A DNA stretch of 64,000 nt from Nocardia mangyaensis. Lineage in GTDB: Bacteria; Actinomycetota; Actinomycetes; Mycobacteriales; Mycobacteriaceae. Below are positions 44,147-54,385 of this stretch, one piece after another. Each line of letters opens with the position of its first letter. Position 1 is the stretch's first letter. The stretch is taken from NCBI RefSeq assembly GCF_001886715.1, contig NZ_CP018082.1:2790001-2854000 (forward strand). The letters are read 5' to 3'. The position numbers and the translations under genes were made by a program. The notes under the pieces were generated by a model that ran no database searches, was not told the origin of the DNA, and was given only the letters and a program-made list of their open reading frames with translations.

Positions 44147-45795
44147 CCTACGTGATCACCCAGAACTGCTGCAACGACGCCACCTGCGCGGACGTGTGCC
44201 CGGCCGCGTGTATCCACCCCACCCCGGACGAAACCGGTTACGCCAGCACCGAAATGCTCTACATCGATCCGGCGCGGTGCATCGATTGCGGGGCGTGTGC
44301 TGAGGCGTGCCCGGTCGATGCGGTCTACGCCGCAGACGAACTACCCGCCGCGCTGAGCACGTACTCGAGCATCAACGCCGACTACTATCGCTACGCCCGG
44401 CCGGTGTCACTGCCGACCCCGACCCTCCCGCGCCCGGTGCGCACAACACATCGCGCGCCGTTGCGTGTGGCGATCGTCGGCGCGGGCCCCAGCGGGTTCT
44501 ACGCCGCCGAGCGCCTGCTCGCCGACACCCACACCCCGGTGCAGGTCTCGATGTTCGATCGGCTACCGACACCGTTCGGGCTGGTCCGCGCAGGCGTCGC
44601 GCCTGATCACACCCACACCAAACAGATCACCGACGTGTTCTCCTGGACCGCCGCACGGTCGAACTTCCACACCTTCTACAACGTCGAAATCGGGCGCCAC
44701 CTCTCCCACAGTGAACTGGCCCGCCACCACCACGCCGTGATCTACACCGTGGGCGCGTTGAGCGATCGACGACTCGGCATCACCGGAGAAGACCTCCCGG
44801 GCAGTCATGCGGCCGCGGAATTCGTCGCCTGGTACAACGGGCACCCCGACTACCGGGACCGCCGCTTCGATTTCGAGCACCGGCGCGCGGTGGTCATCGG
44901 CAACGGCAATGTCGGCTTGGACATCGCCCGGGTGCTGCTGCTGGGCGTCGAACGGCTGCGCCGCACCGACATCGCCGATCACGCGCTCGAGCAACTGGCA
45001 CACAGCAAGATCGAGGAAGTGGTGCTGCTCGGGCGGCGCGGTCCTGCGCAAGCCGCCTACACCTCACCCGAGCTGCTCGCCTTCGCCCACCTCGACGACA
45101 TCGACGTTCTCACCGACCCGTCGCTCCTCACCGACGACGACCTCGACGACGCTCCCGCACGCAAGTCCAGGGCATTGTGCGAGGTTCTGGCCGCCAACTG
45201 CGGTGCCACCAGACGATTGACGCTGCGCTTCCTGAGCGCTCCCGTCGCGATACTCGGTACCGACCGTGTCGAACGCCTGCGCATCGCGCACAACCGCATG
45301 ATCGAACGGGAGGGCACGCTTACCGCCGAACCGACCGGCCGCATCGAGGACATCGAGACCGGGCTCGTGTTGCGCGCGGTCGGATTTCGCGGCCAACCGA
45401 TCCCCGAAATCCCCTTCGACACACGCTCGGGCACCATACCCAACGAGCACGGACGGGTACTCGACCCGAGCACCGGCCAGCCACTACCCGGGGTATATAC
45501 AGCGGGCTGGATCAAACGCGGCCCCTCCGGCGTGATTGGCACCAACCGCACATGCGCCACTGAAACCGTCGATCGCCTGCTCGAGGACTTCGATTCGGGC
45601 AGGCTCACTGACCCGGCACGGTCCCCGCACGAACTGACCCAACTTCTGGACACCCGCCAACCACACCGCATCGACCGCTCGCAGTGGCAGCGGATCGCCG
45701 AGTTCGAACGCGCCGTCGGCCGCGCCACAGGCCGCCCACAAGTGAAACTCACCTCCACCGATGCGATGCTCACCATCGCCCACTCGCCCCACTGA
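44143..45795 (+). CDS. fprB: Ferredoxin-ferredoxin/NADP reductase fusion (FprB type)
   Basis: 550 residues. N-terminal about 75 residues form a 7Fe/8Fe ferredoxin: Cys10, Cys15, Cys19, Cys23 (NDATCADVCPAACIHP) and Cys46, 49, 52, 56 (RCIDCGACAEACPVDA). The rest is an adrenodoxin-reductase-like domain: FAD loop RVAIVGAGPSGFYAAERLLA, MFDRLPTPFGLVRAGVAPDH, NADP loop VVIGNGNVGLDIARVLLLGV, and AGWIKRGPSGVIGTNRTCAT. This is the FprB arrangement, providing electrons between NAD(P)H and iron-sulfur proteins. The 4-bp overlap with the molybdenum enzyme gene suggests it is the redox partner. Followed by a hairpin terminator at 45792-45826. Confidence 0.9.
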   Translation: MTYVITQNCCNDATCADVCPAACIHPTPDETGYASTEMLYIDPARCIDCGACAEACPVDAVYAADELPAALSTYSSINADYYRYARPVSLPTPTLPRPVRTTHRAPLRVAIVGAGPSGFYAAERLLADTHTPVQVSMFDRLPTPFGLVRAGVAPDHTHTKQITDVFSWTAARSNFHTFYNVEIGRHLSHSELARHHHAVIYTVGALSDRRLGITGEDLPGSHAAAEFVAWYNGHPDYRDRRFDFEHRRAVVIGNGNVGLDIARVLLLGVERLRRTDIADHALEQLAHSKIEEVVLLGRRGPAQAAYTSPELLAFAHLDDIDVLTDPSLLTDDDLDDAPARKSRALCEVLAANCGATRRLTLRFLSAPVAILGTDRVERLRIAHNRMIEREGTLTAEPTGRIEDIETGLVLRAVGFRGQPIPEIPFDTRSGTIPNEHGRVLDPSTGQPLPGVYTAGWIKRGPSGVIGTNRTCATETVDRLLEDFDSGRLTDPARSPHELTQLLDTRQPHRIDRSQWQRIAEFERAVGRATGRPQVKLTSTDAMLTIAHSPH

Positions 45796-45826
45796 TCTCG
45801 CCTCCGGCCGCCAAGGGCGAGATCAG
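45792..45826. terminator. Terminator after the redox operon
   Basis: Perfect 11-bp stem CTGATCTCGCC / GGCGAGATCAG with a 13-nt loop, including the stop codon of the FprB-type gene. Followed by AAGAGGG. Confidence 0.75.
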
Positions 45827-45939
45827 AAGAGGGTGTCGCGCACCCGCAGTGGCCGGTACCCGGTGGGGCCGAACTGCGCGAGTTCGCCCTCGATGTCGAC
45901 TTCGATCGCGCCGAAGAACTTGATGTTGGCGGAAGTTCG

Positions 45940-46250
45940 CGGCGGGCGATCCAGGTGAAGTACCAGGTCAGCTGGCACACCGTCGATGAGGCAGCGGGAT
46001 CGGCGTGGTCGACTGAGCGCAAGCGGTATCCGCGTCGAGAGTCGAAAGTCGACCAGTACGCGGCGATCATTGACGCGATCCTGTTGGCGGATCTGGATGC
46101 GCCACGCAAGCAGCGGCATACGGTCCGCCGGATTCACGCCCGGCTGATCGATGAGCGCAGCATGGCCGACGTCTCCTACGGGCGGCTCCGCGCCTACGTC
46201 GCGGAGCGCAAGCCGCAGATCGCTGTGGCATCGGTGTCAGCTCGGAACCG
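45940..46250 (+). pseudogene. IS21-family istA transposase relic
   Basis: About 90 residues: SWHTVDEAAGSAWSTERKRY, PRRESKVDQYAAIIDAILLA, DLDAPRKQRHTVRRIHARLI and ADVSYGRLRAYVAERKPQI. This is the N-terminal part of IstA, with the helix-turn-helix and the following basic linker. The catalytic DDE domain and istB are missing and the frame ends after a few codons, so it is a dead fragment. Confidence 0.75.
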
Positions 46251-46575
46251 GCAGCGGTGACGAGGGCGAGCACACTGACCTCGCAAGCTCCGGCAATGGC
46301 ACCGCAGCCGTGGACGTTGGCCGACCTCATTTACCATCCCTGCCGCGTGCTGGACAGCGAGGATCTCGCGCGTTTCGTGCTCGACCCCGCCGCTCGAGCC
46401 GAAACACCCCCGCAGGATTTGCCCGCGTGTTCGTGGTTCTCGATCCAGACGTCGCAGTCGGGGAGTTTCAACATCCGATTCGAACCGGCCAAAAACGACC
46501 TCACCGATCTCACACAGCGCAGGGTTCCGAATCCGTCCGAACAGGGCCCGCACCTGTTAGATCCTCAAGGATCAG
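46251..46575. other. No gene seen
   Basis: About 320 bases between the istA relic and the TetR relic, without a recognisable gene. Confidence 0.35.
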
Positions 46576-47060
46576 GTGGTTGACGCAGCTCTCGCGCTCT
46601 TCGTCGAGCGCGGATACGACGCAGTCACCATGGAACAGGTTGCAGAGTCCGTCGGGATGTCGCGGCGCACGCTCCATCGATACTTCACATCAAAAGACAA
46701 CATTCTCCTCGGCAAGTACGACGCACTGGGTGAGACCTTCGCCGACCTGCTCCGCGCGCGACCGCTTCACGAGCCGGTTTGGGAGTCGCTTCACCAGGTC
46801 TTCTCCTTTTCGGTCGACCAATCCGGAGATGAGGAACTGGCACGTCGCGATGCGGCACTTACGCGGATCATCGGCGCATCACCCGCTCTGTTTGCAGTTA
46901 CCTCGAGCGAACACAACGAGCGCAGTGTCAACTCTCCGACGTTCTGCGGGAACGAGCAGGGCTGAGGGGTCAAGCGGGCGATCCTGACAACCTCACCTAC
47001 GATGCAGTGGTGGCTGCTGCCCGCGCATGTCGCACGATTGCCCTCACAGCATCTACGGGC
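46576..47060 (+). pseudogene. TetR-family regulator, N-terminally cut and frameshifted
   Basis: GTG at 46576 gives VDAALALFVERGYDAVTMEQ, VAESVGMSRRTLHRYFTSKD, NILLGKYDALGETFADLLRA and DAALTRIIGASPALF, a typical TetR HTH and the beginning of the ligand domain. Near 46895 a frameshift changes the reading to an unrelated tail; in another frame SYLERTQRAQCQLSDVLRER and DAVVAAARACRTIALTA continue the family. The basic N-terminal arm is absent: an in-frame TAG occurs at 46558-46560. Not likely to be functional. Confidence 0.6.
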
Positions 47061-47234
47061 CGGAGAAACTGATTTCGGGCGCCGCTCGGGTCGCATCTGC
47101 GGTACCGGACCGAGGTCGCGATGGCCGCCCGCCCCGGACGCATACGGCATTACAAGGGTCAGGTATGCCGGATCGGTGACGAACGCACCCCGAGTCGTGG
47201 TCGATTATCGCAGCCTTACTTCGTGGCCGACCGG

Positions 47235-47840
47235 TCAGAGCAGGCCTTGCCCGCGGGCGTTGGCGATGAGCTGGGCTCGGTTGCGGGCGGCGAGTTTGTG
47301 CATCACGGTACGCAGGTAGGTCTTGACTGTGTTGATCGACAGGTTGAGCTCGGTGCCGATCTCGGGGTTGGTGTGCCCTGCCGCGACGAGCCGGAGGACG
47401 TCGTATTCGCGGGCGGTGACCGGCGCGGTGGACGAGGCTGGCGTTGCGGTGCGGAAGGCGCCGGTCCGGGCGACGCTGCGAATCGCGTCACGGATGGCTA
47501 TGCCGCCAGCGTGTTTCACCAGGATGCCGCAGGCGCCAGCGGCCAATGTCGGCGCAACGGCGGCGTGTTCGGGGAACGCCGTGAACAGCAGGATGCGGCT
47601 GTCCGGGCTGACCCGCAGCACCTCGGGAACGACGTCGGCGGCGAGGCAGTCGGGGAGCCGCAGGTCGAGCAGCACAATGTCGGGTCGTTCTTCGTCGCAG
47701 ACCGTGATGGCGTCCGCGCCGCTCCCGGCATGGCCGACGACGGCCATGTCCGGGTATCGCTGCAACTGGGCCGCGACCCCGTCGTGGACGACTGGATGGT
47801 CGTCCACGATCACGATCCGGGTCTGCGCGCGGGTCAGCAT
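47235..47840 (-). CDS. NarL/LuxR-family response regulator
   Basis: 201 residues. Receiver domain: RIVIVDDHPVVHDGVAAQLQ (acidic pair), PDIVLLDLRLPDCLAADVVP (phosphoacceptor Asp at about 54), ILLFTAFPEHAA and ACGILVKHAGGI (Lys). C-terminal LuxR HTH: TAREYDVLRLVAAGHTNPEI, GTELNLSINTVKTYLRTVMH and KLAARNRAQLIANARG. ATG at 47840 overlaps the end of the sensor kinase gene by 7 bp, so the two form a two-component system transcribed together. Likely target: the adjacent divergent esterase/ligase genes (inference). Confidence 0.9.
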   Translation of the reverse strand: MLTRAQTRIVIVDDHPVVHDGVAAQLQRYPDMAVVGHAGSGADAITVCDEERPDIVLLDLRLPDCLAADVVPEVLRVSPDSRILLFTAFPEHAAVAPTLAAGACGILVKHAGGIAIRDAIRSVARTGAFRTATPASSTAPVTAREYDVLRLVAAGHTNPEIGTELNLSINTVKTYLRTVMHKLAARNRAQLIANARGQGLL

Positions 47841-48991
47841 GGCAACCGTGCCCGCCAGATCGTGCCACCGTCCGGATCGGACACGACACGGACGGACCCA
47901 CCCAGCCGGCCGAGTGCTTCGGCCGTGCTGGTGAGGCCGACCCCCGGCGCGTGGTCGGGGCCAAGGCCCACGCCGTCGTCGTGCACGGCGACCGTGAGCC
48001 AGGAACTGCTTCGCTGCACTGACACCGTGAGGGCACTGGCATGGGCGTGCTTCTCGACGTTCAAAAGGGCTTCGCGAACCGCGGTGATGAGTACGTCCGA
48101 TCGGGACGGTGCGAGCTCGGGCGGTTCTTCATCGAGAATGACAAGTTCTGCGGGCCGCCCGGTGCGGTCGGTGAAGGCCGAGCAGTCGGCGCGCAGAGCG
48201 ACACCGAGCGCGAGCGCGGCCGGCGACGAGCGCAGCGTGCGCAACGACTCACGCAGCGCCGTGCTCGCGTCCATTGCCTGCCTCTGCAGCCGCTCTAGCC
48301 GGACACGCAGTTCGGGGTCGGCATGGGCGGACTCGGCGAGATCGGCCACGCCGGAACCGATGCCGAACAGCAGCGCACCGACGCTGTCGTGCAGATCCGC
48401 CGCGAGCCGCCGTCGCTCCTCGTGCACCGCGATCTCCCGGCTCAGCCGGGCGCGTTCGGCGACCGAAACCGCCAGCGCGGCCTGAGCCGCGATCACCGAG
48501 GCGTGTTCGATGTCGCGGTCGCCGAACGTCCCGCCCTCACGCGGGGCGATGGCGAGGACACCGAGCGATTCCCCGTCGCGGAGCAGTGGGACGGCCAGCA
48601 CTCGCCGCACCTTTTCGGTGGCGATGTGGCGGTCGAAGTCGTGGGTGATCTTCTGGCTGTCAAAGTAGTCGTCGACCCACTCGGCGCGCCCGGCCCGGAA
48701 CACCTTGCCGGTCAGGCCCGTGTTCGGCGGCACCCGGAGCGCCCGAAGCACGCCGGTCCAGTCGCCGGTGACCTGTTCGAGCGTCAGCACGCCGTCCACG
48801 TCGGGACGGGCCGTCCAGGCGACATCCGAACCGACGGCGACCAGAGCCAGGGCGCGCCGCAGCACCTCGCCACGGTCCAGCGCCGCGAGCAGGTCCGCAT
48901 ATTGCTTCCCGAGATCGAGGAGGGGGTGCGCCCGCACTACCTCATCAAACACGCGCGCACCGGCATTTGTCACCATCGGATCGTCGTTCAC
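47834..48991 (-). CDS. GAF-domain sensor histidine kinase (NarL/DesK type)
   Basis: 385 residues from the GTG at 48991, with AGGAGG 7 bp upstream; a longer start is not needed. N-terminal GAF region (about 30-170: AGRAEWVDDYFDSQKITHDF, VRRVLAVPLLRDGESLGVLA), then HisKA_3 with the phosphoacceptor His in RRRLAADLHDSVGALLFGIG, and the HATPase: ITAVREALLNVEKHAHASAL (N box) and WLTVAVHDDGVGLGPDHAPG (G1). Ligand of the GAF domain is unknown; no membrane segment, so it senses a cytoplasmic signal. Precedes the response regulator on the same strand. Confidence 0.9.
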   Translation of the reverse strand: MNDDPMVTNAGARVFDEVVRAHPLLDLGKQYADLLAALDRGEVLRRALALVAVGSDVAWTARPDVDGVLTLEQVTGDWTGVLRALRVPPNTGLTGKVFRAGRAEWVDDYFDSQKITHDFDRHIATEKVRRVLAVPLLRDGESLGVLAIAPREGGTFGDRDIEHASVIAAQAALAVSVAERARLSREIAVHEERRRLAADLHDSVGALLFGIGSGVADLAESAHADPELRVRLERLQRQAMDASTALRESLRTLRSSPAALALGVALRADCSAFTDRTGRPAELVILDEEPPELAPSRSDVLITAVREALLNVEKHAHASALTVSVQRSSSWLTVAVHDDGVGLGPDHAPGVGLTSTAEALGRLGGSVRVVSDPDGGTIWRARLPC

Positions 48992-49131
48992 CGGTACCTC
49001 CTCGTCATTCCGGCTCACTGCACCGCACGCGCTCGCACACCGGTACACCCGTTCGGGTGTACCGCGGCGTGTAGCCGGTCTGTCAGGATCTGGTCACTCG
49101 CATCGGTGCGAGGAACGAGGGAGGCTACCCA

Positions 49132-50826
49132 GTGCTTGACGTGACGATCGAACACGACGTGCCGGCCACCATGCGCGACGGTGTCATACTACGAGCTGAC
49201 GTCTACCGGCCGACGACCGGCGGGCCGTGGCCTGTGCTGCTGACCAGGCTGCCCTACGGCAAGAACACGCCGATGATTGCCGCCATGCTGGGTGCGGTCG
49301 GGATCGCACGGCACGGTTTCCTCGTCGTTGTCCAGGACACCAGGGGCCGCTTCGCCTCGGACGGCGAGTGGGAGCCATGGACATTCGAGATGGAGGACGG
49401 CTACGACACGGTCCGCTGGGCCGCGGCGCTGCAGGGTTCGAACGGGTCCGTCGGGATGTTCGGCGCCAGCTACTTCGGCAACACTCAGTGGATGGCCGCG
49501 CTCGCCAAGCCGCCGGAGCTGAAAGCGATCTCGCCGAGGGTCACCTGGTCGGAACCCGAGGACGGTCTCTTCGCCCGCGGCGGCGCCGCAGAACTCGGCA
49601 TCACCGTGCCCTGGTCGCTCATGCAGGGCGTCGATATCCTGCTCCGTCGGCACGCCAACGATCCGATGGCCCAGGGGCAGGCGCTCATGACGCTGATCGG
49701 TGACCTCGACGCGGTCGCGAACACCGCGTACTGGGAGCTGCCCGCCGGTCACCACCCCGTCTTCGAACGACACGGCATCCCCGAGCTCGGTTTCGAGCGA
49801 TCCCGGCGCGAGCCGGAGTGGAGCGCGTCCTGCCGCGTCGCCGGACGGCAGGCGGAGGTCGACCTGCCGAGCCTGCACACCGGAGGCTGGTACGACATCT
49901 TCTGCCAAGGCACGCTCGACAACTTCACCGCGATGCGGGCGGCCGGACGCCCGGCGAAGCTGATCATGGGTCCGTGGTCCCACATCGGCACCATGGGCTA
50001 CCTCGGCGACGTCAACTTCGGCACTGCCGCGAGTACGGAGCTGATGGGCTTCCGCGGCCGGCTCGCCGACCTCGAGCTCGGCTGGTTCCGCCAATGGCTC
50101 GCACCGGACGCCGATGACGACGCACCGCAACCCGAGCTGCCGCCGGTCCTACTGTTCGTCATGGGCATCAACCAATGGCGCGAGGAGCAGCAGTGGCCCC
50201 TTGTCCGCGCCGTCGACACCGACCTGTTCCTGCGCGCGGGTGACCGACTCGCCTTCGACGCCCCAGAAGTCGGGGAAGGAACCGGCGCTTTCACCTACGA
50301 CCCCGCCGATCCGGTGCCGACCACCGGCGGCGCCTTGTTGATGTCGAACGAGTTTCTGCCCGGCCCCGTGGACCAAGCCCGGGTCGAAGCACGGCCCGAC
50401 GTCCTCGTCTACACCAGCGACCCACTCGCTGAGAACCTTGAGGTTACCGGCCGCATCAAGGCCTACCTCACCGCGGCGACCGACGCACCGACGACCGACT
50501 GGGTCGTGCGCCTCTGCGACGTCGACACACAAGGCATCTCACGCAACATCGTCGACGGCATCGTGCGCGCGGTGGCGACCCCGGGCGAATTCACCGGACA
50601 GGTCATCGACCTGTGGTCGACTAGCTACGTATTCCGCGCCGGTCACCGCATCCGCGTGCACGTCACATCCAGCAACTTCCCGCGCTGGGACCGGAACCTG
50701 AACACCGGCGAGCCCATCGAGCAGGGAACACGCTCACGCCCAGCCCGGCAGGAAATCGCCCACCATGCCACCCAACCCTCCCGCATAGTGCTTCCCGTGA
50801 TCCCGGCTCCCGCGGAGGGGCAGTAA
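49132..50826 (+). CDS. CocE/NonD-family hydrolase
   Basis: 564 residues, GTG start at 49132 with GGGAGG at 9 bp upstream. Alpha/beta-hydrolase catalytic region: [12 protein letters not shown], then [20 protein letters not shown], then the nucleophile elbow [20 protein letters not shown] (Ser113). Asp in the region of [20 protein letters not shown] and His in [20 protein letters not shown]. The C-terminal half is the jelly-roll domain of X-Pro dipeptidyl-peptidase/CocE-type enzymes. Cytoplasmic (no signal). It is 2 bp upstream of the acyl-CoA ligase gene and divergent from the two-component system, so an ester substrate with a carboxylic acid product, then CoA activation, is a coherent pathway (inference). 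Confidence 0.88.
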   Translation: MLDVTIEHDVPATMRDGVILRADVYRPTTGGPWPVLLTRLPYGKNTPMIAAMLGAVGIARHGFLVVVQDTRGRFASDGEWEPWTFEMEDGYDTVRWAAALQGSNGSVGMFGASYFGNTQWMAALAKPPELKAISPRVTWSEPEDGLFARGGAAELGITVPWSLMQGVDILLRRHANDPMAQGQALMTLIGDLDAVANTAYWELPAGHHPVFERHGIPELGFERSRREPEWSASCRVAGRQAEVDLPSLHTGGWYDIFCQGTLDNFTAMRAAGRPAKLIMGPWSHIGTMGYLGDVNFGTAASTELMGFRGRLADLELGWFRQWLAPDADDDAPQPELPPVLLFVMGINQWREEQQWPLVRAVDTDLFLRAGDRLAFDAPEVGEGTGAFTYDPADPVPTTGGALLMSNEFLPGPVDQARVEARPDVLVYTSDPLAENLEVTGRIKAYLTAATDAPTTDWVVRLCDVDTQGISRNIVDGIVRAVATPGEFTGQVIDLWSTSYVFRAGHRIRVHVTSSNFPRWDRNLNTGEPIEQGTRSRPARQEIAHHATQPSRIVLPVIPAPAEGQ

Positions 50827-50828
50827 GC

Positions 50829-52505
50829 ATGAATGGCAGCCAACACACCCCTGCAGCGCCGGTGCGGTCGTCCTACGCCTCCGGTACCTGCGATGTGCCA
50901 TTGCTCGGAGACACCATCGGCGACAACTTCGACCGCACGGTCGCCGCGCACCCGGACCGGGAGGCCCTGGTCGAGGTCCAGACAGGTCGGCGGTGGACCT
51001 ATCTACAGATGCGTGAGGACGTCGATGTTCTCGCTCTGGGACTGTTGGAATCCGGCGTCGCCAAGGGTGAGCGGGTCGGTATATGGGCTCCGAACATGGC
51101 CGAGTGGACGCTGCTGCAATACGCGACGGCGAAAATCGGTGCCATCCTGGTCAACATCAATCCAAGCTACCGAATGCACGAACTCGAATACGTGCTGGAG
51201 CAGGCCGGGATCTCGGTACTGGTGTCGGCGCGAGAGTTCAAGACCTCGAACTATTCCGGGATGATCGAACAGGTCCGCGGGAACTGTTCTCGATTGCGTT
51301 CGGTGGTGCTGATCGGGACGGCCGAGTGGGACGGATTGCTGGAAGCCGGTCGACGCGGGGACGCGGCCCGGCTGGCGGAGGCGCAGGCCGCGCTGTCACC
51401 GGACGACCCGATCAATATTCAGTACACCTCCGGGACGACAGGGTTCCCCAAGGGAGCGACTCTATCGCACCACAACATCCTCAATAACGGATACTTCGTC
51501 GGTGCCATCTGCGGTTACACCCCGGAGGACCGGGTGTGCATCCCGGTGCCGTTCTACCACTGCTTCGGCATGGTGATGGGCAACCTGGCCTGCACCTCCC
51601 ACGGCTGCACAATGGTCATCCCGGCGCCGGGCTTCGACCCCGAGGCGACCCTCGAGGCGGTGCAGCGGGAGCGGTGCACCTCGTTGTACGGAGTGCCGAC
51701 GATGTTCATCGCCGAGCTCAACCACCGCGACTTCGCGGCATACGACCTGTCGAGCCTGCGCACTGGGATCATGGCCGGGTCGCCGTGCCCGGTCGAGGTG
51801 ATGAAGCAAGTCGTATCCCTTATGGAGATGGAGCAGGTCACCATCTGCTATGGCATGACCGAGACCAGCCCCGTTTCGACCCAGACGCGCGTAGACGACT
51901 CCCTCGAACTGCGTGTTTCGACCGTCGGGCGGGTACACCCGCACTTGGAGATCAAACTGGTCGACCCGGTGACCGGCCTGACCGTCCCGAGAGGTGAGGC
52001 GGGCGAAATGTGCACCCGCGGGTACTCGGTGATGCTGGGCTACTGGAACGACGCCGAGAAGACCGGCGAGGTGATCGACGCCGCGCGGTGGATGCACACC
52101 GGCGACCTCGCGGTCATGGACGACGACGGGTACGTCAACATCACCGGCCGGATCAAGGACATGGTTATCCGGGGCGGGGAGAACATCTATCCCCGCGAGA
52201 TCGAGGAGTTCCTCTACACCCACCCCGACATCGTCGACGCCCAGGTCATCGGGGTACCGGACGTCAAGTACGGCGAGGAACTCTGCGCGTGGGTCAAGCT
52301 GCGTGACGGCGCCGAAGAGGTGACGGCGGAGAGTCTCCGAGCCTTCGCCACCGGGAAACTCGCGCGCTACAAGATCCCGCGCTACGTCCTGGTCGTCGAA
52401 GACTTCCCGATGACCGTGACCGGCAAGGTCCGCAAGGTCGAAATGCGGGAGAAGTCCGTCCAGGCCCTCGACCTTCGTGATGCCGCTGCGGTCAGGAACG
52501 CGTGA
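50829..52505 (+). CDS. Acyl-CoA synthetase (AMP-binding ligase)
   Basis: 558 residues of the ANL superfamily; activates a carboxylic acid via acyl-AMP to acyl-CoA. Motifs: P-loop [20 protein letters not shown] (about 195-215), [40 protein letters not shown] and [20 protein letters not shown] (hinge), then the catalytic Lys in [12 protein letters not shown] near the C-terminus. Similar to medium/long-chain fatty-acyl-CoA ligases and aryl-CoA ligases. Starts 2 bp after the CocE/NonD gene stop, so the two are in one operon. Confidence 0.9.
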   Translation: MNGSQHTPAAPVRSSYASGTCDVPLLGDTIGDNFDRTVAAHPDREALVEVQTGRRWTYLQMREDVDVLALGLLESGVAKGERVGIWAPNMAEWTLLQYATAKIGAILVNINPSYRMHELEYVLEQAGISVLVSAREFKTSNYSGMIEQVRGNCSRLRSVVLIGTAEWDGLLEAGRRGDAARLAEAQAALSPDDPINIQYTSGTTGFPKGATLSHHNILNNGYFVGAICGYTPEDRVCIPVPFYHCFGMVMGNLACTSHGCTMVIPAPGFDPEATLEAVQRERCTSLYGVPTMFIAELNHRDFAAYDLSSLRTGIMAGSPCPVEVMKQVVSLMEMEQVTICYGMTETSPVSTQTRVDDSLELRVSTVGRVHPHLEIKLVDPVTGLTVPRGEAGEMCTRGYSVMLGYWNDAEKTGEVIDAARWMHTGDLAVMDDDGYVNITGRIKDMVIRGGENIYPREIEEFLYTHPDIVDAQVIGVPDVKYGEELCAWVKLRDGAEEVTAESLRAFATGKLARYKIPRYVLVVEDFPMTVTGKVRKVEMREKSVQALDLRDAAAVRNA

Positions 52506-52804
52506 CATAAACCTCGACGCGACTAATTGCCGATGACCAGCGTTTTGGTGCTGGAGGAGGTTGGCGTACTGGTCGATACCCCTGCCGACATGGCCCCTAC
52601 CACACCGTAGGGATTTGACTTCGCGGCTCGGCGTGGCGTGACCGACCGGATCGGCCGCCGCGCAACAGCGGAAATCTACTTCCACAACCAGCTGGCCTCC
52701 AAGCACTTGCGAGTAATCGGCGGTCGAGCGCCTTGACCACGGAGGCAAAAACCGTTGCCACACCCAGCAACCAGTACTGCCTGCTGAATCTTCTATGGCA
52801 TTTG
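52506..52804. other. No gene seen
   Basis: About 300 bases between the ligase and the IS110 element. The region ends at the transposase stop; no recognisable gene. Confidence 0.4.
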
Positions 52805-53849
52805 TCAAGCCGAAGTCACTGTGGTTTGGAGTTGCCGGAAGACAGCGCGGCAGACGTAGCGTTTGAGGTTGCGTCTGGTTTCTCGGGCTGATTTGCCTTG
52901 TGCGCGAATGCGTTCGGCGTAGGCACGGGTGTCGGGGTCGTAGCTCAGGCGAGTCCGGACGATGATGTCGAAAGCGCGGTTGAGTTGGCGATCACCGCCG
53001 CGGTTGAGCCGATGTCGGACTGTATTGCCCGACGAAGCTGGTTGTGGTGCGACCCCGGCCAGGCTGGCGAAGGCGGCCTCGGATCGGACGCGGCCATGAT
53101 GGGAGTAGGCGCAGCAGATGATCGCCGCGGTGACCGGCCCGATGCCGGGGGTGTCTTGCAACCCTGGGGCGAGTTTGCTGACCAGTGAGTCGAGGCTGGC
53201 GTGGTTGGCCTTGAGCTGGGTGTCGTAGTCGGTGATCGGTCGCGCCAGCCGTCGCGCCTCGGCGCGTGCGACTTTGGTGACCTGATCACCCGAGGCCGCC
53301 CGCCAGCTAGCGATGACCGCGATGGTCGGATTGGTGATGGGTCGGCGGGCGTCGATGCCCAGATCGATGGCTCGTAGCAGTGCGGTGAGAGCGTTTCGGC
53401 TGGCGGTGCGTTGTTGGTCAAGCAAGCGCCTGGCGGCGAGCAGGATCCGCAACGCGGTGCGATCGCCAGCCGAACGTGGCACCGCAACTCGGGACCCGTC
53501 CCAACACGGATCTGGCAGCGGTCTCGGCATCGATTCGGTCGGTCTTGCCATCGACCGCTTGCTGCTTTCGTGATGGCGGCCGGACTTCACCGACGGCGAT
53601 GCCGGCATCGATGAGCGTCGCGGTCGGGATCGCACCGTAGGACGAAGTGCCTTCCACAGCGGCGAAGACTTCGCCGCTGGTGCGGTTGCAGATCCAGGTC
53701 ACTGCTCGTGCCAGACCTGCTGAATGTGTTGGGAATTCACGGCTGTCGATGACTGCTGCGGTGCGCGACTCGATGGCCACGAAGGTGTGAGTACGGGCGT
53801 GAGTGTCGACGCCGATGACGTATTCGTAGCGGTCTGCGATGCGGGGCAT
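52805..53849 (-). mobile_element. IS110-family element, transposase broken by one frameshift
   Basis: N-terminal frame (start ATG at 53849): YEYVIGVDTHARTHTFVAIE with the first catalytic Asp, then VFAAVEGTSSYGAIPTATLI and KTDRIDAETAARSVLG (third Asp). The rest continues in another frame from about 53510: SAGDRTALRILLAARRLLDQ, then the Transposase_20 part LAPGLQDTPGIGPVTAAIIC, HGRVRSEAAFASLAGVAPQP with SSGNTVRHRLNRGGDRQLNR. One insertion or deletion near 53480-53520 separates the two. IS110 elements lack terminal inverted repeats; I could not place the exact ends. Likely inactive. Confidence 0.85.
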
Positions 53850-54089
53850 ATGGCTGTTGTCCTCTCAGGTGCGTGCGGCGGTGGCGTCGGCCGGTCACTC
53901 GGAGGCAAATCTGTAACGGGTCACGCGGCGGGCGCGGACATTCTTCTGATCAGGCCATCCGGGCGGGCGGTCCGACGCCCGGCCCCTGCGCGGACAATTC
54001 ATTTTCAAGACACCCGAGGGATCGGGGTCGTATCTACCCGGAGTCACGCGCAGTGGCCGGAGCGTCAGCCTGCCAGCCGATCTCGGATC

Positions 54090-54385
54090 GGCCAAGACCA
54101 TTACAGACCTACCCGCTGGTCCTCGACCTGGCCGCTGACAAGATCCCTGTCACGGTGACCTGCCGGGTGCTCGGATTCTCCCGCAAGCTATCCATAAGGT
54201 GGGAGAGACATTGTGTCTCGCAGCGTGATGGGATGACGCGCACCTGATCAACGCCGCCTACGACATCCACGGCGACGACACAGCGTTCAGCTACCGATCC
54301 ATCGCCGACGAGCTGCCCGCCCGGCGGCATCCGCGCCGGCGAAAACCGCGTCGCGAGATTGTGCTCGAAGCAGCGGGTCCCGGTT
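54090..54385 (+). pseudogene. IS3-family orfB transposase relic
   Basis: Readable as TYPLVLDLAADKIPVTVTCR and VLGFSRKLSIRWERHCVSQR, then after a frameshift DDAHLINAAYDIHGDDTAFS and YRSIADELPARRHPRR. This is the start of the orfB (DDE) protein of IS3-type elements, including 'HAEELINAAYDIHADDPEFGYR'-type sequence. No DDE catalytic part follows. Dead fragment adjacent to the IS110 element. Confidence 0.7.
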
